A stretch of DNA of 61,609 bases from a virus. Made by a program: the position numbers and the translations under genes. The notes beneath the pieces are model-generated. The model made no database searches. It saw only the letters and a list, made by a program, of their open reading frames with translations, and had not been told where the DNA came from. The stretch covers positions 1 to 61,609 of IMG/VR virus record IMGVR_UViG_3300046616_000205; one strand, 5' to 3'. Shown piece after piece: positions 14,895 through 22,327 of this stretch (positions within the stretch are counted from its first letter, which is position 1; each line of letters starts with the position of its first letter).

Positions 14895-15188
14895 ATGTCC
14901 GTAACCCTTGCCAAGTCGTCCGACAAGTCCCCTGCCTCCACGCTCACGTTCTACCGCGCATGGCTGGTCACCTACGGTTTGCACGACAGTCTGACGTCTA
15001 ACCACGGAGACGCGCGGGGAGACAGCCTGTACGAGGGGCTCGCCGACAACGACCTGACCGTTCTGCGCGACGTGTTCCCGCACGTCACCTACCCGACCCT
15101 GGTCAAGGGTCAGTCCCACGTGACCGAGCACGCGTCCCCGGTTGACTACAGCGACGGTTACGGCCACCAGTACTCCAAGGGCGAGTAA
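14895..15188 (+). CDS. Hypothetical protein
   Basis: 97 residues; GAGAGGAA site. Contains LTFYRAWLVTYGLHDSL and a Tyr/His-rich C-terminus. No family recognised. Confidence 0.65.
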   Translation: MSVTLAKSSDKSPASTLTFYRAWLVTYGLHDSLTSNHGDARGDSLYEGLADNDLTVLRDVFPHVTYPTLVKGQSHVTEHASPVDYSDGYGHQYSKGE

Positions 15189-15208
15189 CTCCCGAAAGGA
15201 CACAGCAC

Positions 15209-15388
15209 ATGGCACACCGGTTCAAGTTTGTCGTAGAGGTCGAACTAGAGCGCACAGAGGGCAAGTTCGTGAGCCGTGACGACATGGCGCAGGAACTCTT
15301 GGACGCAATCGAGAGTGCCGACCCCGGTTCGATCGATGTGGACGAGTCCAGCTACGAAGTCACGGACTTTTCCGTGAACGAACAGTAG
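15209..15388 (+). CDS. Hypothetical acidic protein
   Basis: 59 residues, GAAAGGA site. FKFVVEVELERTEGKFVS begins with strands, then an acidic helix and tail. Function unknown. Confidence 0.65.
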   Translation: MAHRFKFVVEVELERTEGKFVSRDDMAQELLDAIESADPGSIDVDESSYEVTDFSVNEQ

Positions 15389-15397
15389 GAGGAGATC

Positions 15398-15496
15398 ATG
15401 TCCCGTTGCATCCGGATCCAGAAACGCAAGTTAACCCGTCCGGAGCCCCGGGACATAGATACCCGTACCCCTTCCGGCAAGCCGTTGCCTTACTAG
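15398..15496 (+). CDS. Basic microprotein, 32 aa
   Basis: Arg-rich (MSRCIRIQKRKLTRPEPRD), with a strong AGGAGGAG site 7 bases upstream, which is the main reason to accept it. Confidence 0.5.
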   Translation: MSRCIRIQKRKLTRPEPRDIDTRTPSGKPLPY

Positions 15497-15600
15497 CCCC
15501 TGTGTGCGACTGAGGGGAGCGTCTACCCATTGGGTGGACGTTCCCTCCAATCTCGCAAAGGATCTACCCACACGCCCGTACAGCCATGATCACAGGAGGT
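15497..15600 (+). repeat. Leader cassette type 1, copy 1
   Basis: CCCCTGTGTGCGACTGAGGGGAG forms a first stem; a second stem (GTCTACCC/GGGTGGAC) follows; then TTCCCTCCAATCTCGCAAAG, GATCT and CATGATCACAGGAGG. Copies at 16643 and 17650 keep the outer blocks but change the second stem's bases. Confidence 0.65.
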
Positions 15601-15606
15601 CATGCC

Positions 15607-16023
15607 GTGAACCCCAACACGTCCGACGACGCCACCATGATCGAAAACTTCATGTCCGCCAACTTCAGTCCAGCCGAGTTGGGCAGGGACCCCCAACTCA
15701 ACCCGGTTGAGCCAGAGGTAGATCCGAAGCCCGTTCCGTCTCTGACCAACAAGATCAACAATTGGGTCAACAAGCACTTGGTGCTTGTCATCGTGGGCGT
15801 TGGCACGGCTGTTCTCGTCACCCTGGTGACTGCCGCCGCGTACAGCTCCCAAGACACCCAAGAGGGTTCCGCGCGTCCGGCCATCCCTGTGTGTGAGGTT
15901 GAGGACGGATCCACACAAGATGTGTGTCTGTTCCATGGGGACAAGGGTTGGATCCTGAACCTGAATCATGGCAAGTCGTCCTACGTGCCCCACTCGGGAC
16001 ACGTGGTGAACTACTCGCACTGA
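15607..16023 (+). CDS. Single-pass membrane protein
   Basis: 138 residues from GTG 15607, set by ACAGGAGG 8 bases upstream. A cytoplasmic N-terminus of about 57 residues, one helix (LVLVIVGVGTAVLVTLVTAA) and a small outer domain with two Cys (VCEVEDGSTQDVCLFHGDKG) that may form a disulfide. Possibly a cell-envelope protein; function unknown. Confidence 0.65.
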   Translation: MNPNTSDDATMIENFMSANFSPAELGRDPQLNPVEPEVDPKPVPSLTNKINNWVNKHLVLVIVGVGTAVLVTLVTAAAYSSQDTQEGSARPAIPVCEVEDGSTQDVCLFHGDKGWILNLNHGKSSYVPHSGHVVNYSH

Positions 16024-16039
16024 CACGCCGTGAACTTTG

Positions 16040-16062
16040 GGGACACGTCTCGCACGTGTCCC
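16040..16062 (+). terminator. Hairpin terminator
   Basis: GGGACACGT / ACGTGTCCC with a 5-base loop, downstream of the membrane protein gene. Confidence 0.6.
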
Positions 16063-16141
16063 TGACTGATCACTACGTGATCCGACGCGTAGCACATTGC
16101 AAGATCCATAACCAAACCACCTTGATCGCTGGAGGTCAAGC

Positions 16142-16570
16142 ATGGGTAAGCCGATCACCCCCGACATGATCACCTTGGTTAACGCTGAGGGCGTGATCAT
16201 CGAACACCTGTCCATGGTCCACATCTGCACCGGGCCGAACATCGGCAAGGCGTACCGGTACGAGAAGATCGTCATCGCCGGACACCGTACGTTCCGCGTC
16301 AAGATCACCCGGAAGTCCATCGCGGGCCACTTCCGCTCGGTCGAGTGGGTGCACCCCAGTGACATCGGATGTGATGTTCAAATCCCGCTCACCTTCTGTG
16401 AGCGCTTCAAGCTAGTGTGCGTCCACGCGTGGTCCAAGATCGACGATTGGTTCATGGCGGGAGTGATCGCGCTCATCCCGCTTGCTGTGTTCGAGCACTA
16501 CCACCTGGCAACCAAGATCACCGAGGTCGTCTCGCTCGGCATGCTGAGCACGGGTGGGGGAGGGCACTGA
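16142..16570 (+). CDS. Hypothetical membrane-associated protein
   Basis: 142 residues, GGAGG site. N-terminal strand-rich domain (KPITPDMITLVNAEGVIIEH) and a C-terminal hydrophobic helix (WFMAGVIALIPLAVF). Function unknown. Confidence 0.65.
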   Translation: MGKPITPDMITLVNAEGVIIEHLSMVHICTGPNIGKAYRYEKIVIAGHRTFRVKITRKSIAGHFRSVEWVHPSDIGCDVQIPLTFCERFKLVCVHAWSKIDDWFMAGVIALIPLAVFEHYHLATKITEVVSLGMLSTGGGGH

Positions 16571-16571
16571 C

Positions 16572-16649
16572 ATGGGTGCACTGCTGGTGATCATTCTGGT
16601 TCTGTGCTTCGCGCACTACATCCACACGCACTACCCGCGCCACCCCTGA
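16572..16649 (+). CDS. Membrane microprotein, 25 aa
   Basis: MGALLVIILVLCFAHYIHTH is one hydrophobic helix with a His-rich tail. Two bases after the previous stop; its last codons overlap leader cassette 2. Confidence 0.45.
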   Translation: MGALLVIILVLCFAHYIHTHYPRHP

Positions 16650-16757
16650 GAGCGACTGAGGGGAGTCACCAGGCCCGTTCATGCGGAGTCTGGTGGTTCC
16701 CTCCAATCTCTCGAAAGGATCTCACCACACAGCCGTACATCCATGATCGGAGGCTCT
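16643..16757 (+). repeat. Leader cassette type 1, copy 2
   Basis: Same block order as at 15497: CCCCTGAGAGCGACTGAGGG, a variable stem (CACCAG/CTGGTG), TTCCCTCCAATCTCTCGAAA, GGATCT, CATGATCGGAGG. Confidence 0.65.
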
Positions 16758-16759
16758 TA

Positions 16760-16972
16760 TTGATCACCGTTGTCTCGATCATCATCGCGCTAGTGATCTT
16801 GGCTGCGTGGCCAGTTGCTGTGATCATCGTCATGTCTCTCAACACTCCGTCATACCTTGATAAAGAGAGGTCAAGCTATGAGCGAAACGACCACGAACCG
16901 GTACGGGTGGACTTTCACAAAGGGCTTTGCTATCCCGCCCGTCATCGACGTACCGACCGACACACGCCATGA
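16760..16972 (+). CDS. Membrane protein, long overlap with next gene
   Basis: 70 residues from TTG 16760 with CGGAGG 6 bases upstream. Residues 1-27 are one hydrophobic helix (ITVVSIIIALVILAAWPVAV), then a basic tail. The frame stays open 95 bases into the next gene, so the true C-terminus deserves checking. Confidence 0.5.
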   Translation: MITVVSIIIALVILAAWPVAVIIVMSLNTPSYLDKERSSYERNDHEPVRVDFHKGLCYPARHRRTDRHTP

Positions 16973-17270
16973 GTTCGAGCCTGCCACGGATGAGCCTCAG
17001 CACGTGCGCGACCGTAAGCCGTTCCATGCGGACCGTGCAAAGGTCATGGAAACGCTGATTGAGCCGACGTCCCCCACGTTCGCCTATCAGCCGGGCATGT
17101 ACGTGTACGTTCACCAGGGTGCCTACAACACCAATCCGCTGGACGCGCAGGAGTGCCTGATTACCGACGTCGACAACGCCCCGCTCGCGATCGTGGTAGC
17201 ACCCTGCAACCATCCCGAGCAGGCGTTCGAGGTACGTCAGGACCAACTGTCTGCACCCATCTACGTCTGA
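16878..17270 (+). CDS. Hypothetical protein
   Basis: 130 residues from ATG 16878, with AGAGAGG upstream. Strand-rich, Pro-rich (GFAIPPVIDVPTD, YQPGMYVYVHQG). Function unknown. Confidence 0.65.
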   Translation: MSETTTNRYGWTFTKGFAIPPVIDVPTDTRHEFEPATDEPQHVRDRKPFHADRAKVMETLIEPTSPTFAYQPGMYVYVHQGAYNTNPLDAQECLITDVDNAPLAIVVAPCNHPEQAFEVRQDQLSAPIYV

Positions 17271-17277
17271 GGTACTC

Positions 17278-17475
17278 ATGCAGAAGTTCAAGATCGTCCG
17301 GTTCTACCAGGACAGTTCAAAGGACAGCAAGATCGTTCGCACGGGTCTGACTCAGGCTCAGGCGCAGGAACACTGTCAGAACCCGGAGACGTCTTACCGG
17401 ACGTGTACCAACCCGACGGGTCTGGCACGTACCGAGAAGTACGGTCCCTGGTTTGAGGGTTACACCGAGGAGTGA
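17278..17475 (+). CDS. Hypothetical protein, YxxT-type
   Basis: 65 residues. KFKIVRFYQDSSKDSKIVRTG then GLTQAQAQEHCQNPETSYRT: the pattern of a common actinophage small protein (beta strand, GLTLEEAQ-HC-PE-SS). Function unknown. Confidence 0.7.
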   Translation: MQKFKIVRFYQDSSKDSKIVRTGLTQAQAQEHCQNPETSYRTCTNPTGLARTEKYGPWFEGYTEE

Positions 17476-17477
17476 CC

Positions 17478-17648
17478 ATGAGCGACACCTACGCGGACTA
17501 CGAACTGTGCAAGATCGACAAGTCCGAGAACGTCCGAATTCAGTTTGTGGATCATCAGGATGCATCTACTAACTGGATCTCGATCACGCCTGAAACCATG
17601 GCGCGCATCGCAGCCATCCTCCGTACGGCCCCGGAAACCGGATTCTGA
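17478..17648 (+). CDS. Hypothetical protein
   Basis: 56 residues, starting 2 bases after the previous stop. Beta-hairpin then helix (ITPETMARIAAILRTAPE). Function unknown. Confidence 0.65.
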   Translation: MSDTYADYELCKIDKSENVRIQFVDHQDASTNWISITPETMARIAAILRTAPETGF

Positions 17649-17649
17649 C

Positions 17650-17752
17650 CCCCTGAGTGTGGCTTAGGGGAGCGTACGTGCCCTGGCACGCACGTTCCCT
17701 CAAACTCCACAAAGGATCTCTTTACAAGCCAATCTAGCCATGATCAGAGGTA
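17650..17752 (+). repeat. Leader cassette type 1, copy 3
   Basis: CCCCTGAGTGTGGCTTAGGG, a new second stem (ACGTGCC / GGCACGCACGT), TTCCCTCAAACTCCACAAAG, GATCT, CATGATCAGAGG. Sits between the previous stop and the ParB-like gene. Confidence 0.65.
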
Positions 17753-17755
17753 GTC

Positions 17756-18160
17756 ATGTTCTTTCAGCCTGAGCTACCGCTCAGCTTGCCCACGTCCCTG
17801 TCCGATCGTCCGTCCGTGGATAACATCACGGTTCCGTTCGAATGGGAACGCGTGGACTACCTCTTGGGCATCCCGTCCGTGGATTTTGGCAAACAAGGAT
17901 TGAAGACAGAATATAACCGGGATATCAAGCGGTCCGACTTGGGTTATCAGGGTCTTCTAGACGATCTGGTGACCAAGGGGTTTCTTGACCCAATATTTGT
18001 CCACATCCCAGGTAATCGAGTTGCGTTCTACAACGTGACGGAACATCTGGGCAATGGTCACCACCGATTGGTAGCGGCTCATGACTTGGGGTGGACGCAC
18101 GTCCCGGTGACCCGTAACCCCAATCACCAGTGGCGTGATTCGGGTAAGTCTGCTCAATGA
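17756..18160 (+). CDS. ParB/Srx-fold domain protein
   Basis: 134 residues. The C-terminal part (FLDPIFVHIPG ... LGNGHHRLVAAHDLGWTHVP) matches the ParB nuclease-fold core, in which GNGHHRL carries the nucleotide-binding G-x-HR motif. Phage versions without a partner ParA are usually stand-alone CTPase-like or nuclease-like proteins. It starts just after leader cassette copy 3. The catalytic role is unproven. Confidence 0.75.
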   Translation: MFFQPELPLSLPTSLSDRPSVDNITVPFEWERVDYLLGIPSVDFGKQGLKTEYNRDIKRSDLGYQGLLDDLVTKGFLDPIFVHIPGNRVAFYNVTEHLGNGHHRLVAAHDLGWTHVPVTRNPNHQWRDSGKSAQ

Positions 18161-18197
18161 ACTCACTACACGCCATGATCACAGAGAGGGTCATGCC

Positions 18198-18803
18198 ATG
18201 ATCCCGGTAAACCCGTCGGCAACGACACGTCGTCGGTACGCACACAACATCATCAATGCGTACGCCAACGCGACCGAAGAGCAAAAGCTTAAGGGTAAGC
18301 AGTGGTATCCGGTCGCGCACGATCTCGCAGAGATGATCTCGGGCGGTGACGTACGCAAGGGAGCGGGAGTGATAGCGGCTCTCAGTGCCAACAAGTCCTG
18401 GTCCGAGAATGTCAAACTGTCCACGCGTGCATTCGCATCGGGCAAGGCGACCGGTCACACTAAGGTCACGCTGACCAAAGCGACCCGGATCATGAACGGT
18501 GAGGACCCTACGGCGCTCCTCCCCATGGGTCTGAAGACCGGCAACTTCTATCGGTGCATTCTGGATCCGACCGACCCCGAACCCGTCTGCATTGACCGGC
18601 ACGCGCACGACGTTGCCGTAGGACGGACGTACGGTGAGGCGGACCGTGGACTGTCCAGCAAGGGGCGTTACGAAGCTCTAGCGGACGCGTACCGCTTCGC
18701 CGCCAAGCTCTTGGGCATGGTGCCCAGTGAGCTACAGGCCATTGTCTGGGTTGCTCAGGTCGAAAGCCTGCGCGGTAAGGGCACACGAGGTTACATTCAC
18801 TAA
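18198..18803 (+). CDS. Conserved actinophage protein, helical
   Basis: 201 residues from ATG 18198 (AGAGAGGG upstream); an out-of-frame ATG sits at 18193. Reads like a widespread actinophage family: NIINAYANATEEQKLKGKQW, GAGVIAALSANKSWSENVKL, TGNFYRCILDP, VCIDRHAHDVAVG. The central CIDRHAHDVA and helical content resemble helix-hairpin-helix DNA-lyase-like folds, but that is only suggestive. Confidence 0.65.
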   Translation: MIPVNPSATTRRRYAHNIINAYANATEEQKLKGKQWYPVAHDLAEMISGGDVRKGAGVIAALSANKSWSENVKLSTRAFASGKATGHTKVTLTKATRIMNGEDPTALLPMGLKTGNFYRCILDPTDPEPVCIDRHAHDVAVGRTYGEADRGLSSKGRYEALADAYRFAAKLLGMVPSELQAIVWVAQVESLRGKGTRGYIH

Positions 18804-18812
18804 GGGGGAGTC

Positions 18813-18893
18813 ATGAACTGGCACATCATAGAAGCTATCTTGTGGGCAATCGTGACCCTCCTGATCTACCGCATCTGGCGAAAGGGAATCTGA
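18813..18893 (+). CDS. Membrane microprotein, 26 aa
   Basis: MNWHIIEAILWAIVTLLIYR is one helix followed by a basic tail; GGGGGAG site 6 bases upstream. Confidence 0.5.
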   Translation: MNWHIIEAILWAIVTLLIYRIWRKGI

Positions 18894-18894
18894 C

Positions 18895-19095
18895 ATGGAC
18901 CTCACAGTGCTTGAATGCGTCTACTGGTCTGTCGTGATCGGCGTGATACTCGGTTGGCTGGTCTGGATCATCCGGGAGGACAGGCAGGACAAACGTAAGA
19001 TGGATCAGTTGTACGCGGACGCTCGCGAGGCTGACCGACGTTTTTACAACGCTCTCGGTAACTACTTGTCGGACAAGGGGAACGACCATGAGTGA
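18895..19095 (+). CDS. Membrane protein with coiled tail
   Basis: 66 residues. N-terminal helix (YWSVVIGVILGWLVWII) then a charged coiled coil (DRQDKRKMDQLYADAREADR). Spanin- or Rz-like in outline, but no second partner gene is obvious. Confidence 0.6.
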   Translation: MDLTVLECVYWSVVIGVILGWLVWIIREDRQDKRKMDQLYADAREADRRFYNALGNYLSDKGNDHE

Positions 19096-19216
19096 AACGG
19101 ACACACATCCCCTGTACGACCAGTGCGGGTGTATCTTCCCGTGCCCGGACCACAAGTCACCATCCCAGGATGGACAGAGGGATAGGGATTACTGGAATGC
19201 CCAGGAATCGGAGTGA
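19088..19216 (+). CDS. Hypothetical small protein
   Basis: 42 residues; overlaps both neighbours. CGCIFPCPDH gives a possible metal site. Function unknown. Confidence 0.55.
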   Translation: MSETDTHPLYDQCGCIFPCPDHKSPSQDGQRDRDYWNAQESE

Positions 19217-19334
19217 CTGGCAAAGGACAGTGAAGAGAAGGTGCAAGGCGAATGACCTCAATGCCCTGCGCCTTTACTTTGCCGTCAAGATCAACGACAA
19301 GTGGAATAACGACCTTCGAAAGGATCACGCGTGA
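19197..19334 (+). CDS. Hypothetical basic protein
   Basis: 45 residues from ATG 19197, overlapping the previous gene by 20 bases. Basic and helical (WQRTVKRRCKANDLNALRLY). Stop overlaps the next GTG. Confidence 0.5.
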   Translation: MPRNRSDWQRTVKRRCKANDLNALRLYFAVKINDKWNNDLRKDHA

Positions 19335-19774
19335 ATCCGGAAATCAAGGCTCAGTGGCTCACTGATCTGCGGTCGGGAGATTTCGAGAAGGGTACGGGTA
19401 AGTTGCACAAGGTGGCGAGTGTGTACGACTACTACAGTCCTTCTGGGCGTACTGTGAAGCACACGTTCTGTTGTCTCGGTGTGCTGGCCGAACAGGCAGT
19501 AGCGGCTGGTGTTGCCCGACGTGAACTGGTCGGTAGCGAAGAGAACGGGTCTTACCGCTACTTCCCCGTCGATTCCAACGACAAGAACGAGGCGAACAGT
19601 AACTACCTCCCTGCGTGCATTCAGGATTGGGCAGGTCTGACAACGGCCAATCCCAGGGTCGTCTCCCCAGAAGATCTCAATGTAGGGGAAGTGACTGTCA
19701 CACTCGGGTCGTTGAATGACGATTACCTTCTTTCGTTCGAGCCGATTGCGGCAATCGTCGAAACTGATCTCTGA
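19331..19774 (+). CDS. Conserved phage protein, FCCLGVL family
   Basis: 147 residues from GTG 19331 (GTGA overlap). Matches a widespread phage family by its layout: KAQWLTDLRSGDFEKGTGKL, then HTFCCLGVLAEQAV, then later acidic and hydrophobic blocks. Function of the family is unknown to me. Confidence 0.7.
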   Translation: MNPEIKAQWLTDLRSGDFEKGTGKLHKVASVYDYYSPSGRTVKHTFCCLGVLAEQAVAAGVARRELVGSEENGSYRYFPVDSNDKNEANSNYLPACIQDWAGLTTANPRVVSPEDLNVGEVTVTLGSLNDDYLLSFEPIAAIVETDL

Positions 19775-19831
19775 GATCATGGCTTAAGGTTCACGCACGG
19801 ATGTCCGTGCGTGTTCCCAGCACTCATGATC
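19775..19831 (+). repeat. Leader cassette type 2, copy 2
   Basis: GATCATGGCTTAAGG, a strong variable hairpin at 19792-19813 (CACGCACGGA / TCCGTGCGTG), then CCCAGCACTCATGATC. Same order as 14795-14863. Confidence 0.6.
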
Positions 19832-19842
19832 ACCTCTAAGTT

Positions 19843-19888
19843 CCGGCCCCCTGGTGTAGACGCTCTTACCGCTCTAACAGGGGGCCGG
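19843..19888 (+). terminator. Hairpin terminator
   Basis: CCGGCCCCCTG / CAGGGGGCCGG, 11-bp perfect stem with a 24-base loop, then TTTCACG. Confidence 0.65.
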
Positions 19889-19937
19889 TTTCACGTTACA
19901 ACCGTTAGTACAAAGACGTGCTGAAAGGGCCGTAGCC

Positions 19938-20096
19938 ATGATCGATTCACTTGCTGAGTATCTCCGCTCCGCCCGTACCCAGACACAAGCGGAGGTGGAC
20001 GCACAGACCTGTAAGAGGGCGCGTTTCGACCTGTCCCCCGCTGAGCGTATGGAGCGAATTACCAGCCGTACGTTTTTCGGGGAGGCAGAACACTGA
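19938..20096 (+). CDS. Hypothetical helical protein
   Basis: 52 residues. Charged helices (SLAEYLRSARTQTQAEVDAQ). Its stop overlaps the ATG of the SsgA-like gene, so the two are co-expressed. Confidence 0.6.
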   Translation: MIDSLAEYLRSARTQTQAEVDAQTCKRARFDLSPAERMERITSRTFFGEAEH

Positions 20097-20506
20097 TGAT
20101 CCATCAGCAACAGATCAACTTGCATCTAGTCACTTCAACCGGTATCAATCAACCGGTCCATGCGTCTTTCTCCTACGCAAGTGATGACCCTTACGCTATT
20201 CGGTTGGGCTGGAATCTGGATACTACTGAATCGGCATGGATACTCCCACGCAATCTCTTGTGGTACGCCATGCAGCTACCGGGCCCACTTCGGGGTGAGG
20301 GCGATGTCAAGGCGCAAGTAGACGGAGATTACTTTCGGATCTTTCTGGACTCCGAGCAAGGTACCGCGTCTATCCGTCTGATCAAGTACGACTTGATCGA
20401 ATTCATATGCAAGACACTGGAGATCGTCCCGCTGGGGGACGAACTACCCATCGTAGAGGCAGAGTTGGACGATGTGCTCGCGATGATTCTTTCGGAAGAG
20501 GTGTGA
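20096..20506 (+). CDS. SsgA-like sporulation/cell-division protein
   Basis: 136 residues. The order of features matches SsgA-like proteins, which occur only in sporulating actinobacteria and control where septa form: HASFSYASDDPYAIRLGW (host: DPYAVR), SAWILPRNLLWYAMQLPGPL (host: W-FARDLL--GL--P), GEGDVKAQ (host: GDV), FRIFLDSEQGTASIRL (host: L-S--G-A), IEFICKTLEIVPLGDE (host: FL--T---VP-G-E). Length is typical for the family. It is coupled to the preceding small gene. A phage copy could change septation during infection. Confidence 0.8.
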   Translation: MIHQQQINLHLVTSTGINQPVHASFSYASDDPYAIRLGWNLDTTESAWILPRNLLWYAMQLPGPLRGEGDVKAQVDGDYFRIFLDSEQGTASIRLIKYDLIEFICKTLEIVPLGDELPIVEAELDDVLAMILSEEV

Positions 20507-20508
20507 TC

Positions 20509-20727
20509 ATGGCTAGGTGGGTCAAGCTGCCCGACGATGCGCAGGTGACCATGTCACGCGAATCGTGGGAGTCCACACACAGCAATATCGGACTCAAAGG
20601 GTGGACCGTGATCGCGATCGCCGCCCTGGTGTTCTACCTCCTCGCAGGAGGCCACGATGCCAGCAAGAAGAATGATCATCCGTCGCCGACGCCCAGTGTC
20701 TCGGCACCTGCGAAGGTTCGCCACTAA
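20509..20727 (+). CDS. Single-pass membrane protein
   Basis: 72 residues from ATG 20509. Cytoplasmic N-terminus, one helix (WTVIAIAALVFYLLAGG), and a Pro/Ser/Thr tail (SPTPSVSAPAKV) typical of an outside linker. It lies 2 bases after the SsgA-like gene, which suggests a shared membrane or division role. Confidence 0.6.
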   Translation: MARWVKLPDDAQVTMSRESWESTHSNIGLKGWTVIAIAALVFYLLAGGHDASKKNDHPSPTPSVSAPAKVRH

Positions 20728-20740
20728 GGATCAAGTCTGT

Positions 20741-20771
20741 GCGCCCGTCTAACAAGATTGAAGGCGGGCGC
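20741..20771 (+). terminator. Hairpin terminator
   Basis: GCGCCCG / CGGGCGC with a 17-base loop containing TCTAACAAGATT, a short motif also seen at 9950 and 12083. Confidence 0.6.
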
Positions 20772-20893
20772 TGCTAGACAGACACGTAAGACATGCCGTA
20801 GCGTCTCCTGAGGACGCGGAGAGGCCATAACGGGCACGTTGTGACCTGTCCCCATCCCCCGGTCATGCATAACCAACATCAACAGAGAGGTCC

Positions 20894-21904
20894 ATGACCA
20901 TGTCACAGGAAACTCGGAAGTGGCTCAGCGAGAACACATTGATTGGGTACACGGACAAGAGGTCCACCGCTTGGCATTACCGCGAAGGTGACGACAATCA
21001 TTATGCGGATGCAATCCCGCTTGATGACGTCATACGTCGTCTATTTGCCTGGCACCCGGTCAAGGTTCCCACATTCTTCGAGTGGAACGGTAAGCAGATC
21101 CAGTCGAACAAGTTCTCCATTCTGCGTGACGACACCGGTAAGGAACTCGGTTCGTTCAAGGACGGGTATCAGCCACACGACTATCAGGAGTGGCTGATCC
21201 ACAACATCGGCACCCTGATGGACACGTCCACGGGTGACCTCGGTATCGGATCGGCTGGTCTGCTCAAGGGTGGCGCTGTCGCCTGGTGTGAGGTGACCGT
21301 GCCGGAGACTTTCCGTACCCCTGAGGGTGTGGAGTTCCGTCCCAACTTCCTGGCCGCATCGAGCTTCAACGGCTCTCTTGCGACCACGTACAAGCGTACC
21401 GTGACGGCTACTGTCTGTGACAACACACTCGGTGTCGCTCTGTCCGAGCCGGGTCAGCAGGTGAAGATCAAGTCGACCCGGAATTCCCTGACACGTGTGG
21501 CGGACGTGCGTGAAGCTCTCGCCCTCATCCATTCGGCCGAGGACGACTTCGCACGAGAGGTTGCCGAACTGTGCAAGGTCAAGGTCGACGACCACATGTT
21601 CGAGAACTACATCGATCTTGTGCAGCCCATGCCCAAGGCATCGGAAGCCAAGACGTCCCACGCGATCACGATCGCCGAGAAGAAGCGTGACACTCTGTGG
21701 CGTTTGTGGAGGAACGACGACCGTGTGGCACCGTGGCGCGGTACTGCGTTCGGTGTGCTTCAGGCTCAGAACACCTTCGCGCACCACGAGGTCAACTCGC
21801 GTGGCATGTCGAAGCCTGAGCGCAACATGCTGAATGCGGTCAACGGCCAGACGGAGAAGACCGACGCCGACACGCTCGAAAAGATCCTGTCGCTTGCCGC
21901 GTAA
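20894..21904 (+). CDS. DUF932 family protein
   Basis: 336 residues; GAGAGGTCC site (ATG ACC ATG, either usable). Matches the DUF932 phage/plasmid family (TIGR03299-like) in length and landmarks: SILRDDTGKELGSFKDGYQP, LKGGAVAWCEVTVPE, FNGSLATTYKRTVTATVCDN, RGTAFGVLQAQNTFAHHEV. The family's exact role is not known; it is common next to DNA-metabolism genes of phages and plasmids. Confidence 0.8.
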   Translation: MTMSQETRKWLSENTLIGYTDKRSTAWHYREGDDNHYADAIPLDDVIRRLFAWHPVKVPTFFEWNGKQIQSNKFSILRDDTGKELGSFKDGYQPHDYQEWLIHNIGTLMDTSTGDLGIGSAGLLKGGAVAWCEVTVPETFRTPEGVEFRPNFLAASSFNGSLATTYKRTVTATVCDNTLGVALSEPGQQVKIKSTRNSLTRVADVREALALIHSAEDDFAREVAELCKVKVDDHMFENYIDLVQPMPKASEAKTSHAITIAEKKRDTLWRLWRNDDRVAPWRGTAFGVLQAQNTFAHHEVNSRGMSKPERNMLNAVNGQTEKTDADTLEKILSLAA

Positions 21905-21917
21905 GGACCCCTAGTCT

Positions 21918-22012
21918 CCCCATTCCGGCACACGGTGTGCGTGCAAACCTCGCAGGAAACCGACAAGGAATCCCGGAACACAACAAGAGGGTATATCGCA
22001 GCCGGAATGGGG
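21918..22012 (+). repeat. Long inverted repeat in leader
   Basis: CCCCATTCCGGC (21918-21929) and GCCGGAATGGGG (22001-22012), a perfect 12-bp repeat enclosing 71 bases, in the 159-base gap between the DUF932 gene and the next gene. The loop ends with GGGTATATCGC, a -10-like sequence. Confidence 0.6.
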
Positions 22013-22063
22013 CCCCTTTGCTCCACCTCGTACTGTCTCTGTAGTCGAGAGAAAGAAGTTCCC

Positions 22064-22327
22064 ATGTCCAACGTTCGTACTTTCGCTGAGCATGCCGATT
22101 CGGGTGTGGATGCTCCGTTTTTCCACACCTTCCCTGTCTGGGTGATCGAGGCACTGGCTCAGAAGGGTCTCAAGGCCGCTCACGTCCGCGTAATCAAGGT
22201 GATGCCCAAGACTGCCGAGGTCTCGTTCTTTGACCCTCAGGCGGACTTGAGCGTCCCCGATCCTGCCACGGTGCTGGTTGCCAAGCTCCGCCGCAAGGAT
22301 GTCTTTCAGGGAGGCGTCACGGCATGA
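22064..22327 (+). CDS. Hypothetical protein
   Basis: 87 residues from ATG 22064 (AGAAAGAAG site). FPVWVIEALAQKGLKAAHVR then strands; no family recognised. ATGA overlap with the next gene. Confidence 0.65.
   Translation: MSNVRTFAEHADSGVDAPFFHTFPVWVIEALAQKGLKAAHVRVIKVMPKTAEVSFFDPQADLSVPDPATVLVAKLRRKDVFQGGVTA

Noticed and set aside
21041-21787. Minus-strand frame of 248 codons inside the DUF932 gene
   Set aside because: Fully antisense to a well-supported gene; composition typical of a GC-rich shadow.
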